A DNA stretch of 64,000 nucleotides. Source: Ehretia macrophylla (lineage: Eukaryota; Streptophyta; Magnoliopsida; Boraginales; Ehretiaceae). A program made the position numbers and the translations under genes. Position 1 is the stretch's first letter, and each line of letters begins with the position of its first letter. Below the pieces are notes generated by a model, which had not been told where the DNA came from, did no database searches, and saw only the letters and a program-made list of their open reading frames with translations. The stretch lies in contig CM075767.1 in the NCBI GenBank assembly GCA_037974665.1, positions 31,211,498 to 31,275,497 of the forward strand, read 5' to 3'. Below, in pieces: positions 25,475 through 36,219 of the stretch.

Positions 25475-25479
25475 TCAAG
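25475..25479. repeat. Target-site duplication, left copy (TCAAG)
   Basis: TCAAG directly precedes the TG of the solo LTR, with an identical copy at 28106-28110. Internal 1 has only one copy of the surrounding sequence at the matching position near 17100, which confirms insertion. Confidence 0.95.
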
Positions 25480-25867
25480 TGTGATACCCCGAACTTGGCA
25501 TGTATTCAATAGCATTTAAAGTTCATTTAAATTACATTTTATTGACCTTTCACCTTCTATGACCAAACTAGTTGACTTTTCATCTACATTGACCAACTAG
25601 GACAAGGTTGGAATTTTTGAAATGTTTAATAAAAGGCAAACTTGGGATTAGAAATAAAAAAATGCAATGTTAAGTTAGTCAAATTTTGGGTCAAATTTGA
25701 AATTAAATCTGAACCAATTGGGGAAGAGTTAGGTAGCAAATTATATATGGTTGGAAAGCTCTATGAGTCTAGTTTCTGAGGCTTCAAACCGTTCGTGAAT
25801 TGGAGTTTTCTAGAAGAAGTTATGGCCGTTTTCGTAAGGTTGCGCATAGCCGTTTTGGTTTAGCGGG

Positions 25868-25920
25868 TTGACCGAATCTTTGACCTTTGACTTCTTGTCA
25901 TTTTTTTTTTCCTAAATAAG
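25868..25920 (+). promoter_or_regulatory. Probable solo-LTR promoter with W-box cores
   Basis: TTGACC at 25868-25873, then TTGACC and TTGACT within the next 20 bases, a T-run, and the TATA-like CTAAATAAG. Further TTGACC/T cores lie at 25542, 25572 and 25589. The arrangement parallels the stronger one in the related LTR at 51143-51208. Confidence 0.5.
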
Positions 25921-26760
25921 CAGAATGCATACGAAAAAATAGAGAAGAAAGGCTTGAAGCCATGAGGAAAAGAAAGAGAAAAAGAAAGAAAAAAATTTCA
26001 AAACAAATCATCAAATCTTCGCGTGAGCTTGCACGGGGTGGTTTTCGAGGCATCCTACGAGGTTTCCCTAGCGTCTAGGAGCGTCTAAGGTGAGGGTTTC
26101 ATCGTTATTTGCGCATTTGAAAATGTTGAACATAAACTTTAATTTTTGTGATTTAACTATAGGTTGTTATTTTGTCCGTTTCATTGCTTAAAGTATGTTC
26201 CCTAGCAATCGTAGAACACGTATTTATAGCTTTTTAACATTTTCTGCGGTTGAATATTGAAATTGAAATATAAATTGTTAGTTGGATAGTATTTTATGAA
26301 TAGTAAACCCTTGAAACGATAAAGTTGCGTTGTTATGCCGTCTGTTGATGTGAAAAGGTGCTAGGTATGCTAGAATGCCTAAATGCATGATTTGTTTAGG
26401 TTGCGTAATGGAAAAAATGAGAAAAATGCCTTGGTGAAAGTTGGGGTCGTTTAGGTCGAGTTTAGCATTTTCTCATTTTGCGTGATGGCATTGTTTCGGG
26501 AGGCCATGGAAGCACTTTTGGTGCGATTATGGCATTGGTTGGGTGTTTCGTTAGTATAGTTGTAGTTCAAACGAGCAAAGGGAAAAATCGGGACTTTGCG
26601 TGAATTCCAGGGTTAAGTAGGGTTTCGGGGTCTTTAGACGTGCTTTATAGTGACCTAGGAGGATTGGTGAAGTCGGTTTCCAAAACTCGTGGCTCGTTTG
26701 AAAGTAGTAGAGTTTGGTAAGTTGGGGTCATTTTCATGATTTTGTGTGTTTTCATAGAAT

Positions 26761-26840
26761 ATTGCTTATAGAATGCTTATATTGCTTATAGAATGCTTAT
26801 GGTGCCTATAGAATGCTTATAATGCCTATAGAATACTTGT
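26761..26840 (+). repeat. 20-bp minisatellite, four copies, in the solo LTR
   Basis: Four consecutive 20-base units with the core TATAGAATGCTTAT; the first two are identical. The related LTR near 52060 has a single such motif, so expansion took place in this copy or subfamily. Confidence 0.9.
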
Positions 26841-28105
26841 TATTGCTTGATAATGTTAGTTGGTGTTATTCTTGTTACTTGTTTGATTGTAAATGCTTGT
26901 TAATGCTTATTACGCTTGTTAGAGTTGATTATTGATTGAAATGTTTAACAATTGTTGATAATGCTTGATATCACGTTTATCTCCTCTATTCTGTATTGTT
27001 GTACTATCGCTCGTTTATCGCCTTGTATTGAGTCTTGCATTGCATAGTGTTAGCGCGTGAGTGATGGGCCTCTCTGGGTAGCCTCGGGTTGCTAGTGTTG
27101 GTTGCTCTAGCTCCGTAGCTATTCCCTCTTCTCGCTTGGGTTGCCTCCCAGGGAGATTTGGGTCGTAGATTGATGGATACTTCTGGGGTATTCCAAACTG
27201 GTGTTATAAAGTGGTTGCGCGCTTATTGTCATCGTTGTCAACATCAAGCTCGAGATTGATGTATCACTCGTGAAATGGTACATTGCTCGTATGAGTGAAC
27301 CATAGCCTTCAGAGTGTGGTATAGCTTTGAATGGTTGTGTTAATGCTTTCAGTAATTGCTTATTGTATTGATTGTTTGTCTTGGTTGCTTATTTATCAGT
27401 TATATTAATTAACTGTCTTATTTGCATTGCACGACTTTCTTTCTCTCCAATTCGATTTCTGTCTCGCCCTCACTGTGTATACTCACTCCTCACCACCACA
27501 TTTCAGGAAATGTCATGTTAGCTGGAAAGTTCATGATTTCGTGAAAGTTTGTTGCCTGAAGAGTTGTCTTGCGTGCCTATGTGGCTTGAGTGTCGAAGTT
27601 TGTAAAGATGTATGTTCATATGTTGTTTGTATTTATTGTCAAAAGAAATGTAATTTAAATTTAGCTAAGTAGCTGAGGTGAATTGATAAGCTAGTTTCTG
27701 TAATCAGTTAGCAAGCTTAACTTCAATGCATGTCTGTAATGTCCAAAGGAAAAGAGTTAGAATAGCATGATAGTTTATTTTATGCAGTAGCTTAGTATAG
27801 TTTAACCGTCTAGTTCGAATGTACTTGTCAAAAATGAAAAGAGATAGGTTAGCTTTTAAATTGGAAATGTATGTATACTTGCTGAGTTTAAATTGTTGAG
27901 AACCGAGGCTCGGATGGCCTTGAGGTGGTTTTGAATGTTTGGACATGGTATTGGTCCACTTATATGCTATCGCAAGTTTTATATTTCGCCTAGAAACAGG
28001 GGAGACTCCGTCCGTTTTCCCTAAAAATTATGCCCGGGTTTGGTTTGGGTTGTGATTAGATCGATTGATAGAACTCCCGGTCTCGAGAGGGATCGGGGTG
28101 TTACA

Positions 28106-28110
28106 TCAAG
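28106..28110. repeat. Target-site duplication, right copy (TCAAG)
   Basis: Second TCAAG directly after the terminal TTACA of the solo LTR; gag sequence continues with TGCATGAACTCC. Confidence 0.95.
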
Positions 28111-28622
28111 TGCATGAACTCCTCGATCCGCCTCTGCTTGGAGACTGCAGGTACATATTTCTCCTTAAATGCCTTAACGAAATTACCCCATAAGCGAGGT
28201 GTCTGATCAGTCTCCCACAGTGCCTCTACAGTGTTCCACCAGTGCTCGGCATCCCCGTGCAACATAAATACAGCAAACTCCAATTTCTCTTCATCTGTAT
28301 AATCAAGTGGCCTAAAAATCTTCTCGATCTCGGACAGCCAAGCCTCTGCTTTCTCATCATCAGCTTCCCCGTAGAATTTAGACGGGCGAAAGTCAAGGAA
28401 CTCCTTCATTCTGCTATGTCTCCCATGGTTGCCATCATTCCTGTTGTTGATGTTGTTGTTGCTGGCTTCACGAGCATCCTGACGTTCCATCACACGGGAT
28501 ACACGATCCATGGCATTTTCCATCATATTAAACATAGCCATACCGGGATTAGTCTGATAGGCATCCTCGGTCTCTTGAGGTTCACCGCTCCTATTAGTAG
28601 TACGGGTACTAGGGCCAGCCAT

Positions 28623-28858
28623 CTAAAGGCACAAATTACGATGCACAATTTATTGAAATATGACAATTAAGAATCTAATGCATATGATATGCAACATAAT
28701 ATAGGTACAATTCTAAAAACATTTAAGGCATATAAGTCACTTAAGCACATAGAACATAAAAGGCACATTTATCACACAATAACACATAAACAAGTCATCC
28801 TAATTATCTTAGGGCTCTACCCACGGTCCGAGAGTTAAACCCGGCTTAAGCAATCTAA
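28623..28858 (-). other. Untranslated leader of internal 2
   Basis: Stretch between gag ATG and PBS, almost the same as the leader of internal 1. Nothing else is seen in it. Confidence 0.8.
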
Positions 28859-28870
28859 GCTCTGATACCA
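28859..28870 (-). other. Primer-binding site, tRNA-iMet type (internal 2)
   Basis: Sense TGGTATCAGAGC, 10 bases from the end of LTR-C. Confidence 0.93.
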
Positions 28871-28880
28871 TTCTTCTATA

Positions 28881-30922
28881 TGTCACGCCCCAACCCGGCC
28901 TATAAGGTTAGACTAGGGTGTGAACTAACATTCAAGTAATATCACGTACTTAGCTGTTTACGAAGATTAACACCTAATGATTTAGTCTAAACTCCAAAGT
29001 TCTTCCGGAAAACCGGTAGCATAACGGCTGTAATTGGCCATTTGGTTTAACCTAATTCTCTAAACGCCTTAAAGTTTACCGTCTCAAATACATTTCCAAC
29101 TAAGATTACTAATTTACCATCGATTGGATTGCCTATTGGTTATTTCGACGTCCCGTTTGGTTTATAGCCTAGCATGATACTATGTCTCGTTGTTTATTGG
29201 TCCTCGTTACAATATACCTGTTGATCTTAGCTCAATAGCAAGTACCTGTTAAGATTGGATAAGTTCATTTACTTAGATTTTAACTAAAGCGTCATAACCT
29301 AAGATAGATATTATCGGTGATAAAAGCAAACGATCACAGTAGTGTTATGTCTAGCATCAGTCTACTTAATATAAGTACAAGCCAAAATTAGACCCCAAAT
29401 TACAACGGGGGTTTTTTACATTAGCAACAACAAGCAACATAAAATAAATGGTCTTCAAGCAGCACAAAGCACACAAGTAGTCACGTTCAAGCAAAACAAC
29501 AATGACAGGCAATCACTCCAGGGGTTCATCATTAGGTACATTGTCCTCGGGTTCCTGTACCTATTCTTCTTCACCTGAGATGCTAAAAGAGGGTGAGTCC
29601 TTATGAACTCAGCGAGGGGGAACGAGAAATAAGTTTTGAAACTCGTTTTCCGGTTAAACTTATGAAAATCCCTTTCTCAAACATGAATTCAACAGAAATA
29701 CAAGTACAGAAATTGGAATACCAGTCTTTTCTCCCCGAGGTTCTCTAGGAACCAAGCGAGAGTACTTATACACATATTAAAAAGGATACAGTGAGCTTTT
29801 TCTCTTAGATCAGTTGTTGCGGCCGACTTCAAATCATCCCCCAAACACGCCAGGTGGGTGTACTCCAGATGTACCCCGAAATCCTACGACCCAACTCTCC
29901 GAGGAAGTCTAGCCCCCAAGCGAGAGAAGGAATGGGACCATGGTAGTCACGGGTGAACCGGCAAGCCCGACGCCGCCCGGTGTGCATGATCGCTACCATG
30001 CCAACAGGAAAGGTTGCAACCTTGTATGCAATGCACATTCATGACAGGTAATATATCACAGTAGGAGGACAACAAAGTAGGTTGCCTCCGGACAGTCATA
30101 AGATTGCACATTGACAGGCAAACAAGCAGGACACGATAAGACAGGAAATTTCACTTGAAAGGCATATAGAGTTATATGAAAATTAAACGGGCAGCCATGT
30201 AACACATGTAAAACAGGACATATAACTCATTAAGAAGCCCACGTAATCAAGTGATAAGATTATTCAACATGCAGTGAACTTAACATGGGTTCGGTAGCAA
30301 GAAAAGCTTATTTGACAACATGCCATGGTCAAATTCACATTTGAAATTATAAAACATTTACGGGCAGCCCACTAAGCATATAATTTCCACACAATAACCA
30401 AAAGATCAACACTTAGCAAAACTACCTAGTCATTAGGGTTTCCATTTCATGCTTAATTGTGTGATTAAAACCCTAAGTCAACTTAAAATCATTCTCAAGT
30501 CATGCATCATTCAATTCAAGCATCCTCAAGTACTCAAAACAGCCCTCATAACATCCCAACACCATATTTCCACACAATTAGAACCACAAGAGAGGTTACA
30601 ACAATTTTTCCAAGCACGTAGCTAAATGAAACCTTTACTGCAATAGGCTGTTTTCCCACAATAAATAGGATTATCAAACAATCTCCAAATTCAGTGAATA
30701 AGATGTGAAATTAAAGCTTAAGAAGTTAACTAAAATCAGAAACAAGCCTTGCATCAATTGGAGTTCAGAATCATTAGTTATAGCCGAAACAGTGAGGTAG
30801 CACAAAACTGTGCAGATTTGCACACTTTTCAGAAATTTACGTTTTTGAGGTCCTTAGGGTCAGTTTTAGCTTTGGTCCATTTCTGACAAAATTGTCCAGA
30901 ACTGAAATATAGGGCAGCATAA
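28881..30922 (-). repeat. LTR-C, truncated (about 2.0 of 3.56 kb)
   Basis: It starts TGTCACGCCCCAACC and follows LTR-A and LTR-B until about 30922, where homology stops and 5S spacer begins. The sense 5' part of the LTR, about 1.5 kb, is missing, so this outer end has no terminal dinucleotide and no TSD. It contains the 69-codon frame at 29829-30038. Confidence 0.9.
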
Positions 30923-31277
30923 CTTATGATCCGAGGGCGTAGGGTTTGTGACCAGGTCTCCGTCGGTCCGGTGCACATAACTTTTGATCCGTAAGGAGTT
31001 ACGCGGCGCACAGTATACCGTTGCAAAGCTCTCTGAGAGCTCTACGACGGGGGCAGCCAGCTTGCTCGCTGTGCCCAATTTTGGAGCTGAAAATTGAACA
31101 TTTTCATCAGTTTCAGGCCACTTTTGTTCTTTTGCTCTGTTTTACCATCCCGGATTGTACGTCGTGAGCTGTTAAAAGGACGACAACCTGACTCGCGGGA
31201 CATCAGAGGGCCCTACAACGTGTCGATATCACGTCTTGCGAGGATGCTGCGTTGTTGAAGCGGATGGGTTGTCATTA

Positions 31278-31303
31278 AGCCCATTGGGCCTTTTGAATGG
31301 GCC
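31278..31303 (+). promoter_or_regulatory. Conserved TGGGCY (site II-like) cluster before 5S gene, representative unit
   Basis: Three TGGGCC/T cores (one inverted as AGCCCA, then TGGGCC, then ATGGGCC) occupy -87 to -62 from the 5S start at 31365. The same tract is retained at the same distance before nearly every 5S copy in the window. It can also form a stem from GCCCATT and AATGGGC. In plants, site II elements (TGGGCC/T) are known TCP-factor sites in ribosomal-protein promoters; a role in 5S transcription here is inference. Confidence 0.5.
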
Positions 31304-31337
31304 ATCTCTCTAGGCTGGGACTGTGAACCGTTAACAC

Positions 31338-31364
31338 ATATAGGAGTTGTGCCCTCAACATGAT
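31338..31364 (+). promoter_or_regulatory. 5S upstream promoter element, representative unit
   Basis: A TATA-like ATATA lies at -27 to -23, GC near -14 and C at -1 relative to the 5S start at 31365. This matches the known plant 5S upstream pattern (TATA-like near -28, GC near -12, C at -1). The stretch is present before nearly all copies. Confidence 0.7.
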
Positions 31365-31483
31365 GGGTGCGATCATACCAGCACTAATGCACCGGATCCC
31401 ATCAGAACTCCAAAGTTAAGCGTGCTTGGGCAATAGTAGTACTAGGATGGGTGACCCCCTGGGAAGTCCTCGTGTTGTACCCC
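31365..31483 (+). rRNA. 5S rRNA gene, copy 14
   Basis: 119-nt copy; differences from the window majority are G48A, G68A, G70T and C114T. C114T disrupts the terminal stem. Confidence 0.91.
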
Positions 31484-31500
31484 CTTTTCAATTTTTTTTG
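31484..31500 (+). terminator. Pol III terminator after 5S, representative unit
   Basis: A TTTT run directly after the gene's C-rich end, followed by a second run of eight T. Oligo-T runs terminate Pol III; the pair is conserved after nearly all copies. Confidence 0.8.
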
Positions 31501-32041
31501 CCCTAGTTAGGGTTGCCAAGATACTTTATCCACAAATTCTCTATTACCGAATCCCACGGAACATTGGGCAAGACAACTTCACTTCACGTAGAGGCCGGGC
31601 CCGCAAACCGAGGGCGTAGGGTTTTTGATCAGGTCTCCGTCGCTCCGGTGCCCATAACTTTTGATCCGTAAGAAGTTACGCGGCGCACAGCATAACATTG
31701 CAAAGCTCTCTGAGTACTCTACGACGGGGGCAGCGAGCTTGCTCACTGTGCCCATTTTTGGAGACCAAAATCTAATGTTTTCATCAGTTTCAGGCCACTT
31801 TTCTTCTTTTGCCCTGTTTTTCTGTCCCGGATCGTGCGTCGTGAGCTGTTAAAAGGACAACAACCTGACTCGCAGGATATCAGAGGGCCCTACAATGTGT
31901 CGATATCACGTCTTACGAGGATGCTGCGTTGTTGAAGCGGATGGGTTATCGTTAAGCCCATTGGGCCTTTTGAATAGGCCATCTCTCTAGGCTGGCACTA
32001 TGAACCGTTAACACATATAGGAATTGTGCCCTCAACATGAC

Positions 32042-32160
32042 GTGTGCGATCATACCAGTACTAATGCACCGGATCCCATCAGAACTCCGAAGTTAAGCGT
32101 GCTTGGGCGAGAGTAGTACTAGGATGGGTGACCCCCTGGGAAGTCCTTGTGTTGCAACCC
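32042..32160 (+). rRNA. 5S rRNA gene, copy 15
   Basis: 119-nt copy; differences are G2T, C18T, C107T and C116A. The internal control region is unchanged. Confidence 0.91.
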
Positions 32161-32717
32161 CTTTTCAATTTTTTTTGCCCTGGTTAGGGTTGCCAAGATA
32201 CTTTATCCCCCAAATCTCTATTACTGAATCCCACGGAACATTGGGCAAGACAACTTCGCTTCACGTAGAGGCCGGGCCCGCAAACCGAGGGCGTAGGGTT
32301 TATGACCAGGTCTCCGTCGCTTCAGTGCCCATAACTTTTGATCCGTAAGGAGTTACGCAGTGCACAACATACCGTTGTAATGCTCTTTGAGAGCTCTACG
32401 ACTGGGGCCGCCAGCTTGCTTGCTGTGCCCTTTTTGGAGCCCAAAATCGAATGTTTTCATCAGTTTCAGGCCACTTTTCTTCTTTTGCTCTGTTTTTCCG
32501 TTTCGGATCGTACGTCGTGAGTTGTTAAAAGGACGACAACCTGACTCGCGGGATATCAGAAGGCCCTACAACGGGTCGATATCATGTCTTGCGAGGATGC
32601 TACATTGTTGAAGCGGATAGGTTGTCGTTAAGCCCATTGGGCGTTTTGAATGGGCCATCTCTCTAGGCTGGGATTGTGAACCGTTAACACATATAGGAAT
32701 TGTGCCCTCAACATGAC

Positions 32718-32836
32718 GGGTGCGATTATACCAGCACTAATGCACCGGATCCCATCAGAACTTCGAAGTTAAGCGTGCTTGGGCGAGAGTAGTACTAGGA
32801 TGGGTGACCCCCTGGGAAGTCCTCGTGTTGCACCCC
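32718..32836 (+). rRNA. 5S rRNA gene, copy 16 (near-consensus)
   Basis: 119-nt copy with only C10T and C46T. The A, IE and C boxes are all intact. Confidence 0.94.
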
Positions 32837-33394
32837 CTTTTCAATTTTTTTTGCCCTGGTTAGGGTTGCCAAGATACTTTATCCCCCAAATCTCTGTTAC
32901 CGAATCCCACGGAACATTGGGCAAGACAACTTCGCTTCACGTAGAGGCCGGGCCCGCAAACCGAGGGCGTAGGGTTTGTGACCAGGTCTCCGTCGCTTCG
33001 GTGCCCTTAACTTTTGATCCGTAAGGAATTACGCAGTGCACAGCATACCGTTGCAAAGCTCTTTGAGAGCTCTACGACGGGGGCAGCTAGCTTGCTCGCT
33101 TTGCCCAATTTTGGAGCCAAAAATCGAACGTTTTCATCAGTTTCCGGCCACTTTTGTTCTTTTGCTATGTTTTTCCGTCCCGGATCGTACGTCGTGAGCT
33201 GTGTAAAGGACGAAAACCTGACTCGCGGGACATCAGAGGGCCCTACAGCGTGTCGATATCACGTCTTGCGAGGATGCTGCGTTGTTGAAGCATATGGGTT
33301 GTCGTTAAGCCCATTGGGCCTTTTGAATGGGCCATCTCTCTAGGCTGGGACTGTGAACCGTTAACAAATATAGGAATTGTGCCCTCAACAAGAC

Positions 33395-33513
33395 TGGTGA
33401 GATCATACCAGCACTAATGCACCAGATCCCATCAGAAATACGAAGTTAAGCGTGCTTGGGCGAGAGTAGTACTAGGATGGGTGACCCCCTGGGAAGTCCT
33501 CGTGTTGCACCCC
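33395..33513 (+). rRNA. 5S rRNA gene, copy 17
   Basis: 119-nt copy; differences are G1T, C6A, G30A, C44A and C46A. The spacer downstream contains a 337-bp stretch identical to that after copy 14. Confidence 0.9.
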
Positions 33514-34071
33514 CCTTTCAATTTTTTTTGCCCTGGTTAGGGTTGCCAAGATACTTTATCCACCAAATCTCTATTACCGAATCCCACGGAACATTGGGCA
33601 AGACAACTTCACTTCACGTAGAGGCCGGGCCCGCAAACCGAGGGCGTAGGGTTTTTGATCAGGTCTCCGTCGCTCCGGTGCCCATAACTTTTGATCCGTA
33701 AGAAGTTACGCGGCGCACAGCATAACATTGCAAAGCTCTCTGAGTACTCTACGACGGGGGCAGCGAGCTTGCTCACTGTGCCCATTTTTGGAGACCAAAA
33801 TCTAATGTTTTCATCAGTTTCAGGCCACTTTTCTTCTTTTGCCCTGTTTTTCTGTCCCGGATCGTGCGTCGTGAGCTGTTAAAAGGACAACAACCTGACT
33901 CGCAGCATATCAGAGGGCCCTACAACGTGTCGATATCACGTCTTGCGAGGATGCTGCGTTGTTGAAGCGGATGGGTTGTCGTTAAGCCCATTGGGCCTTT
34001 TGAATGGGCCATCTCTCTAGGCTGGGACTGTGAACCATTAACACATATAGGAATTGTGCCCTCAACATGAC

Positions 34072-34190
34072 GGGTGCGATCATACCAGCACTAATGCACC
34101 GGATCCAATCAGAACTCCGAAGTTAAGCGTGCTTGGGCGAGAGTAGTACTAGGATGGGTGACCCCCTGGGAAGTCCTCGTGTTGTACCCC
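34072..34190 (+). rRNA. 5S rRNA gene, copy 18 (near-consensus)
   Basis: 119-nt copy with only C36A and C114T; the internal promoter is intact. Confidence 0.94.
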
Positions 34191-34748
34191 CTTTTCAAAT
34201 TTTTTTGTCCTGGTTAGGGTTGCCAAGATACTTTATCCACCAAATCTCTATTACCGAATCCCATGGAACATTGGGCAAGACAACTTCGCTTCACGTAGAG
34301 GCCGGGCCCGCAAATCGAGGGCGTAGGGTTTGTGACCAGGTCTCCGTAGCTTCGGTGCCGATAACTTTTGATCTGTAAGGAGTTACGCAGCGCACAGCAC
34401 ACCTTTGCAAAGCTCTCTAAGAGCTCTACGATTGGGGCTGCCAGCTTGCATGTTGTGCCCATTTTTGGAGCCCAAAATTGAACGTTTTCACCAGTTTCAG
34501 GACACTTTTCTTCTTTTGCACTATTTTTTCGTCCCGGATCGTACGTCGTGAGTTGTTAATAGGATGACAGCCTAACTCGCTGGAAGTCAGAGGGCCCTAC
34601 AACGTGTCGATCTCACGTCTTGCGAGGATGATACGTTGTTGAGGAGGATGGGTTGTCCTTAAGCCCATTTGGCCTTTTGAATGGGCCATCTCTCTAGGCT
34701 GGGACTGTGAACCATTAACACATATAGGAATTGTGCCCTCAACATGAC

Positions 34749-34867
34749 GGGCGCGATCATACCAGTACTAATACACCGGATCCCATCAGAACTCCAAAGT
34801 TAAGCGTGCTTGGGCGTGAATAGTACTAGGATGGGTGACCCCGTGGGAAGTCCTCGTGTTGCACCCC
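34749..34867 (+). rRNA. 5S rRNA gene, copy 19 (diverged)
   Basis: 119-nt copy with seven differences: T4C, C18T, G25A, G48A, A69T, G72A and C95G. Confidence 0.87.
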
Positions 34868-35425
34868 CTTTTCAATTTTTTTTGCCCTGGTTAGGGTTGC
34901 CAAGATACTTTATCCACCAAGTCTCTATTACCGAATCCCATGGAACATTGGGCAAGACAACTTCGCTCCACGTAGAGGCCGGGCCCGCAAACCTATGGCG
35001 TAGGGTTTGTGACCAGGTCTCCCTCGCTCCGGTGCCCATAACTTTTGATCTGTAAGGAGTTACGCGGCGCACAGCATACCGTTGCAAAGCTCTCTGAGAT
35101 CTGTACGACGGGGGCAGCCAGCTTGCTCGCTTTTCCCCTTTTTGGAGCCCAAAATCAAACGTTTTGATCAGTTTCAGGCCACTTTTCTTCTTTTGCCCTA
35201 CTTTTCCGTCCCGGATTGTACGTCGCGAGCTGTTAAAAGGATGACAACCTGACTCGCGGGACATTAGAGGGCCCTAAAACGTGTCGATATCACGTCTTGC
35301 GAGGATGCTGCGTTGTTGAAGCGAATGGGTTATCGTTAAGCCCATTGGGCCTTTTGAATGGGCCATCTTTCTAGGCTGGGACTGTGAACCGTTAACAAAT
35401 ATAGGAATTGTGCCCTCAACATGAC

Positions 35426-35544
35426 GGGTCTGATCATACCAGCACTAGTGCACCGGATCCCATCAGCACTCCGAAGATAAGCGTGCTTGGGTGAGAGTAG
35501 TACTAGGATGGGTGACCCCCTGGGAAGTCCTCGTGTTGCACCCT
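35426..35544 (+). rRNA. 5S rRNA gene, copy 20 (diverged)
   Basis: 119-nt copy with G5C, C6T, A23G, A42C, T52A, C67T and C119T. G5C, T52A and C67T recur in copy 25, five units downstream. Confidence 0.87.
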
Positions 35545-36100
35545 CTTTTCAATTTTTTTTGCCCTGGTTTGGGTTGCCAAGATACTTTATCCACCAAATC
35601 TCTATTACTGATTCCCACGGAACATTGGGCAAGACAACTTCGCTTCACGTAGAGGCCGAGCCCGCAAACCGAGGGCGTAGGGTTTGTGACCAGGTCTCCG
35701 TCGTTCCGGTGCCCATAACTTTTGATCCGCAAGGAGTTACGCAGCGCACGGCATACCGTTGCAAAGCTCTCTAAGAGCTCTACGACAGGGGCAATAGGCT
35801 TGCATATTTTGCCATTTTTGGAGCCCAAAATCGAACGTTTCATCAGTTTCAGGCCACTTTTCTTCGTTTGACCTATTTTTTCATCCCAGATTGTACGTCA
35901 TGAGTTGTTAAAAGGATGACAACCTGACTCGCGGTACATCAGAGGGCCCTACAACTTGTCGATATCACTTCTTGCGAGGATGTTGCGTTGTTGAAACGGA
36001 TGGGTTGTCGTTAAGCCCATTGGGCCTTTTGAATGGGCCATCTCTCTAGGCTGGCACTGTGAACCGTTAACACATATAGGAATTGTGCTCTTAACATGGC

Positions 36101-36219
36101 GAGTTCGATCATACAAGCACTAATGCACCGGATCCCATCAGAACTCTGAAGTTAAGCGTGCTTGGGCGAGAGTAGTACTAGAATGGGTGACCCCCTTGGA
36201 AGTCCTCGTGTTTTTACCC
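36101..36219 (+). rRNA. 5S rRNA gene, copy 21 (diverged)
   Basis: 119-nt copy with G2A, G5T, C15A, C47T, G82A, G97T, G113T and C114T. Both sides of the terminal stem are damaged, so a stable 5S product is unlikely. Confidence 0.84.

Larger units (their letters stand above)
25480..28105 (+). mobile_element. Solo LTR of the second Tekay-like family (2626 bp)
   Basis: It begins TGTGATACCCC and ends GGGGTGTTACA, is flanked by TCAAG on both sides, and contains no internal coding region: a solo LTR left by LTR-LTR recombination. It is related to the LTR at 50876-53160; for example, both carry the stretch around GGGGTCGTTTAGGTC and the block TGATGGGCCTCTCTGGG. Its probable promoter has TTGACC/TTGACT motifs at 25868-25890 and CTAAATAAG at 25912-25920, followed by a GA-rich tract. 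The only internal open frames are short (27427-27672 and 27704-27946) and show no recognisable domain. Confidence 0.95.
21401..28622 (-). pseudogene. Decayed gag-pol of internal 2, split by a solo LTR
   Basis: Gag begins at the ATG complementary to 28620-28622 (MAGPSTRTTNRSG). It is interrupted in the capsid region by the insert at 25480-28105 and resumes at 25474. The knuckle region lies near 24950-25070, protease and linker in 24274-25008, RT in 23576-24271, RNase H through integrase N-terminus in 22499-23458, and integrase C-terminus with GPF and the start of the chromodomain in 21605-22303. Breaks are TAG from CAG at 21605-21607 and 25212-25214, loss of frame near 23460-23580 and near 22500, and a one-base deletion after the VF codons near 24317-24324 that is also present in internal 1. 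It no longer encodes a full polyprotein. Confidence 0.93.
9498..30922 (-). mobile_element. Composite minus-strand Tekay-like block: LTR-internal-LTR-internal-partial LTR
   Basis: In plus coordinates the order is LTR-A (9498-13062), internal 1 (13063-17873), LTR-B (17874-21436), internal 2 (21437-28880) and LTR-C (28881 to about 30922, truncated). Each internal region has a PPT next to its downstream LTR and a tRNA-iMet type PBS next to its upstream LTR. Two elements therefore share the central LTR head to tail. Internal 1 is 4811 bp; internal 2 is 4813 bp once the solo LTR insert and its extra TSD copy are removed. Both carry the same frameshift between protease and RT, so they derive from one defective lineage. 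Neither can encode a full polyprotein. Confidence 0.9.

Noticed and set aside
27427-27946. Frames of about 80 codons in the solo LTR
   Set aside because: No recognisable domain, low complexity, and no equivalent in the related LTR.
9498-30922. Possibility that the whole minus block is a single nested insertion with one TSD
   Set aside because: Only the left end is a true LTR terminus; the right end is truncated in LTR-C, so no TSD pair exists.
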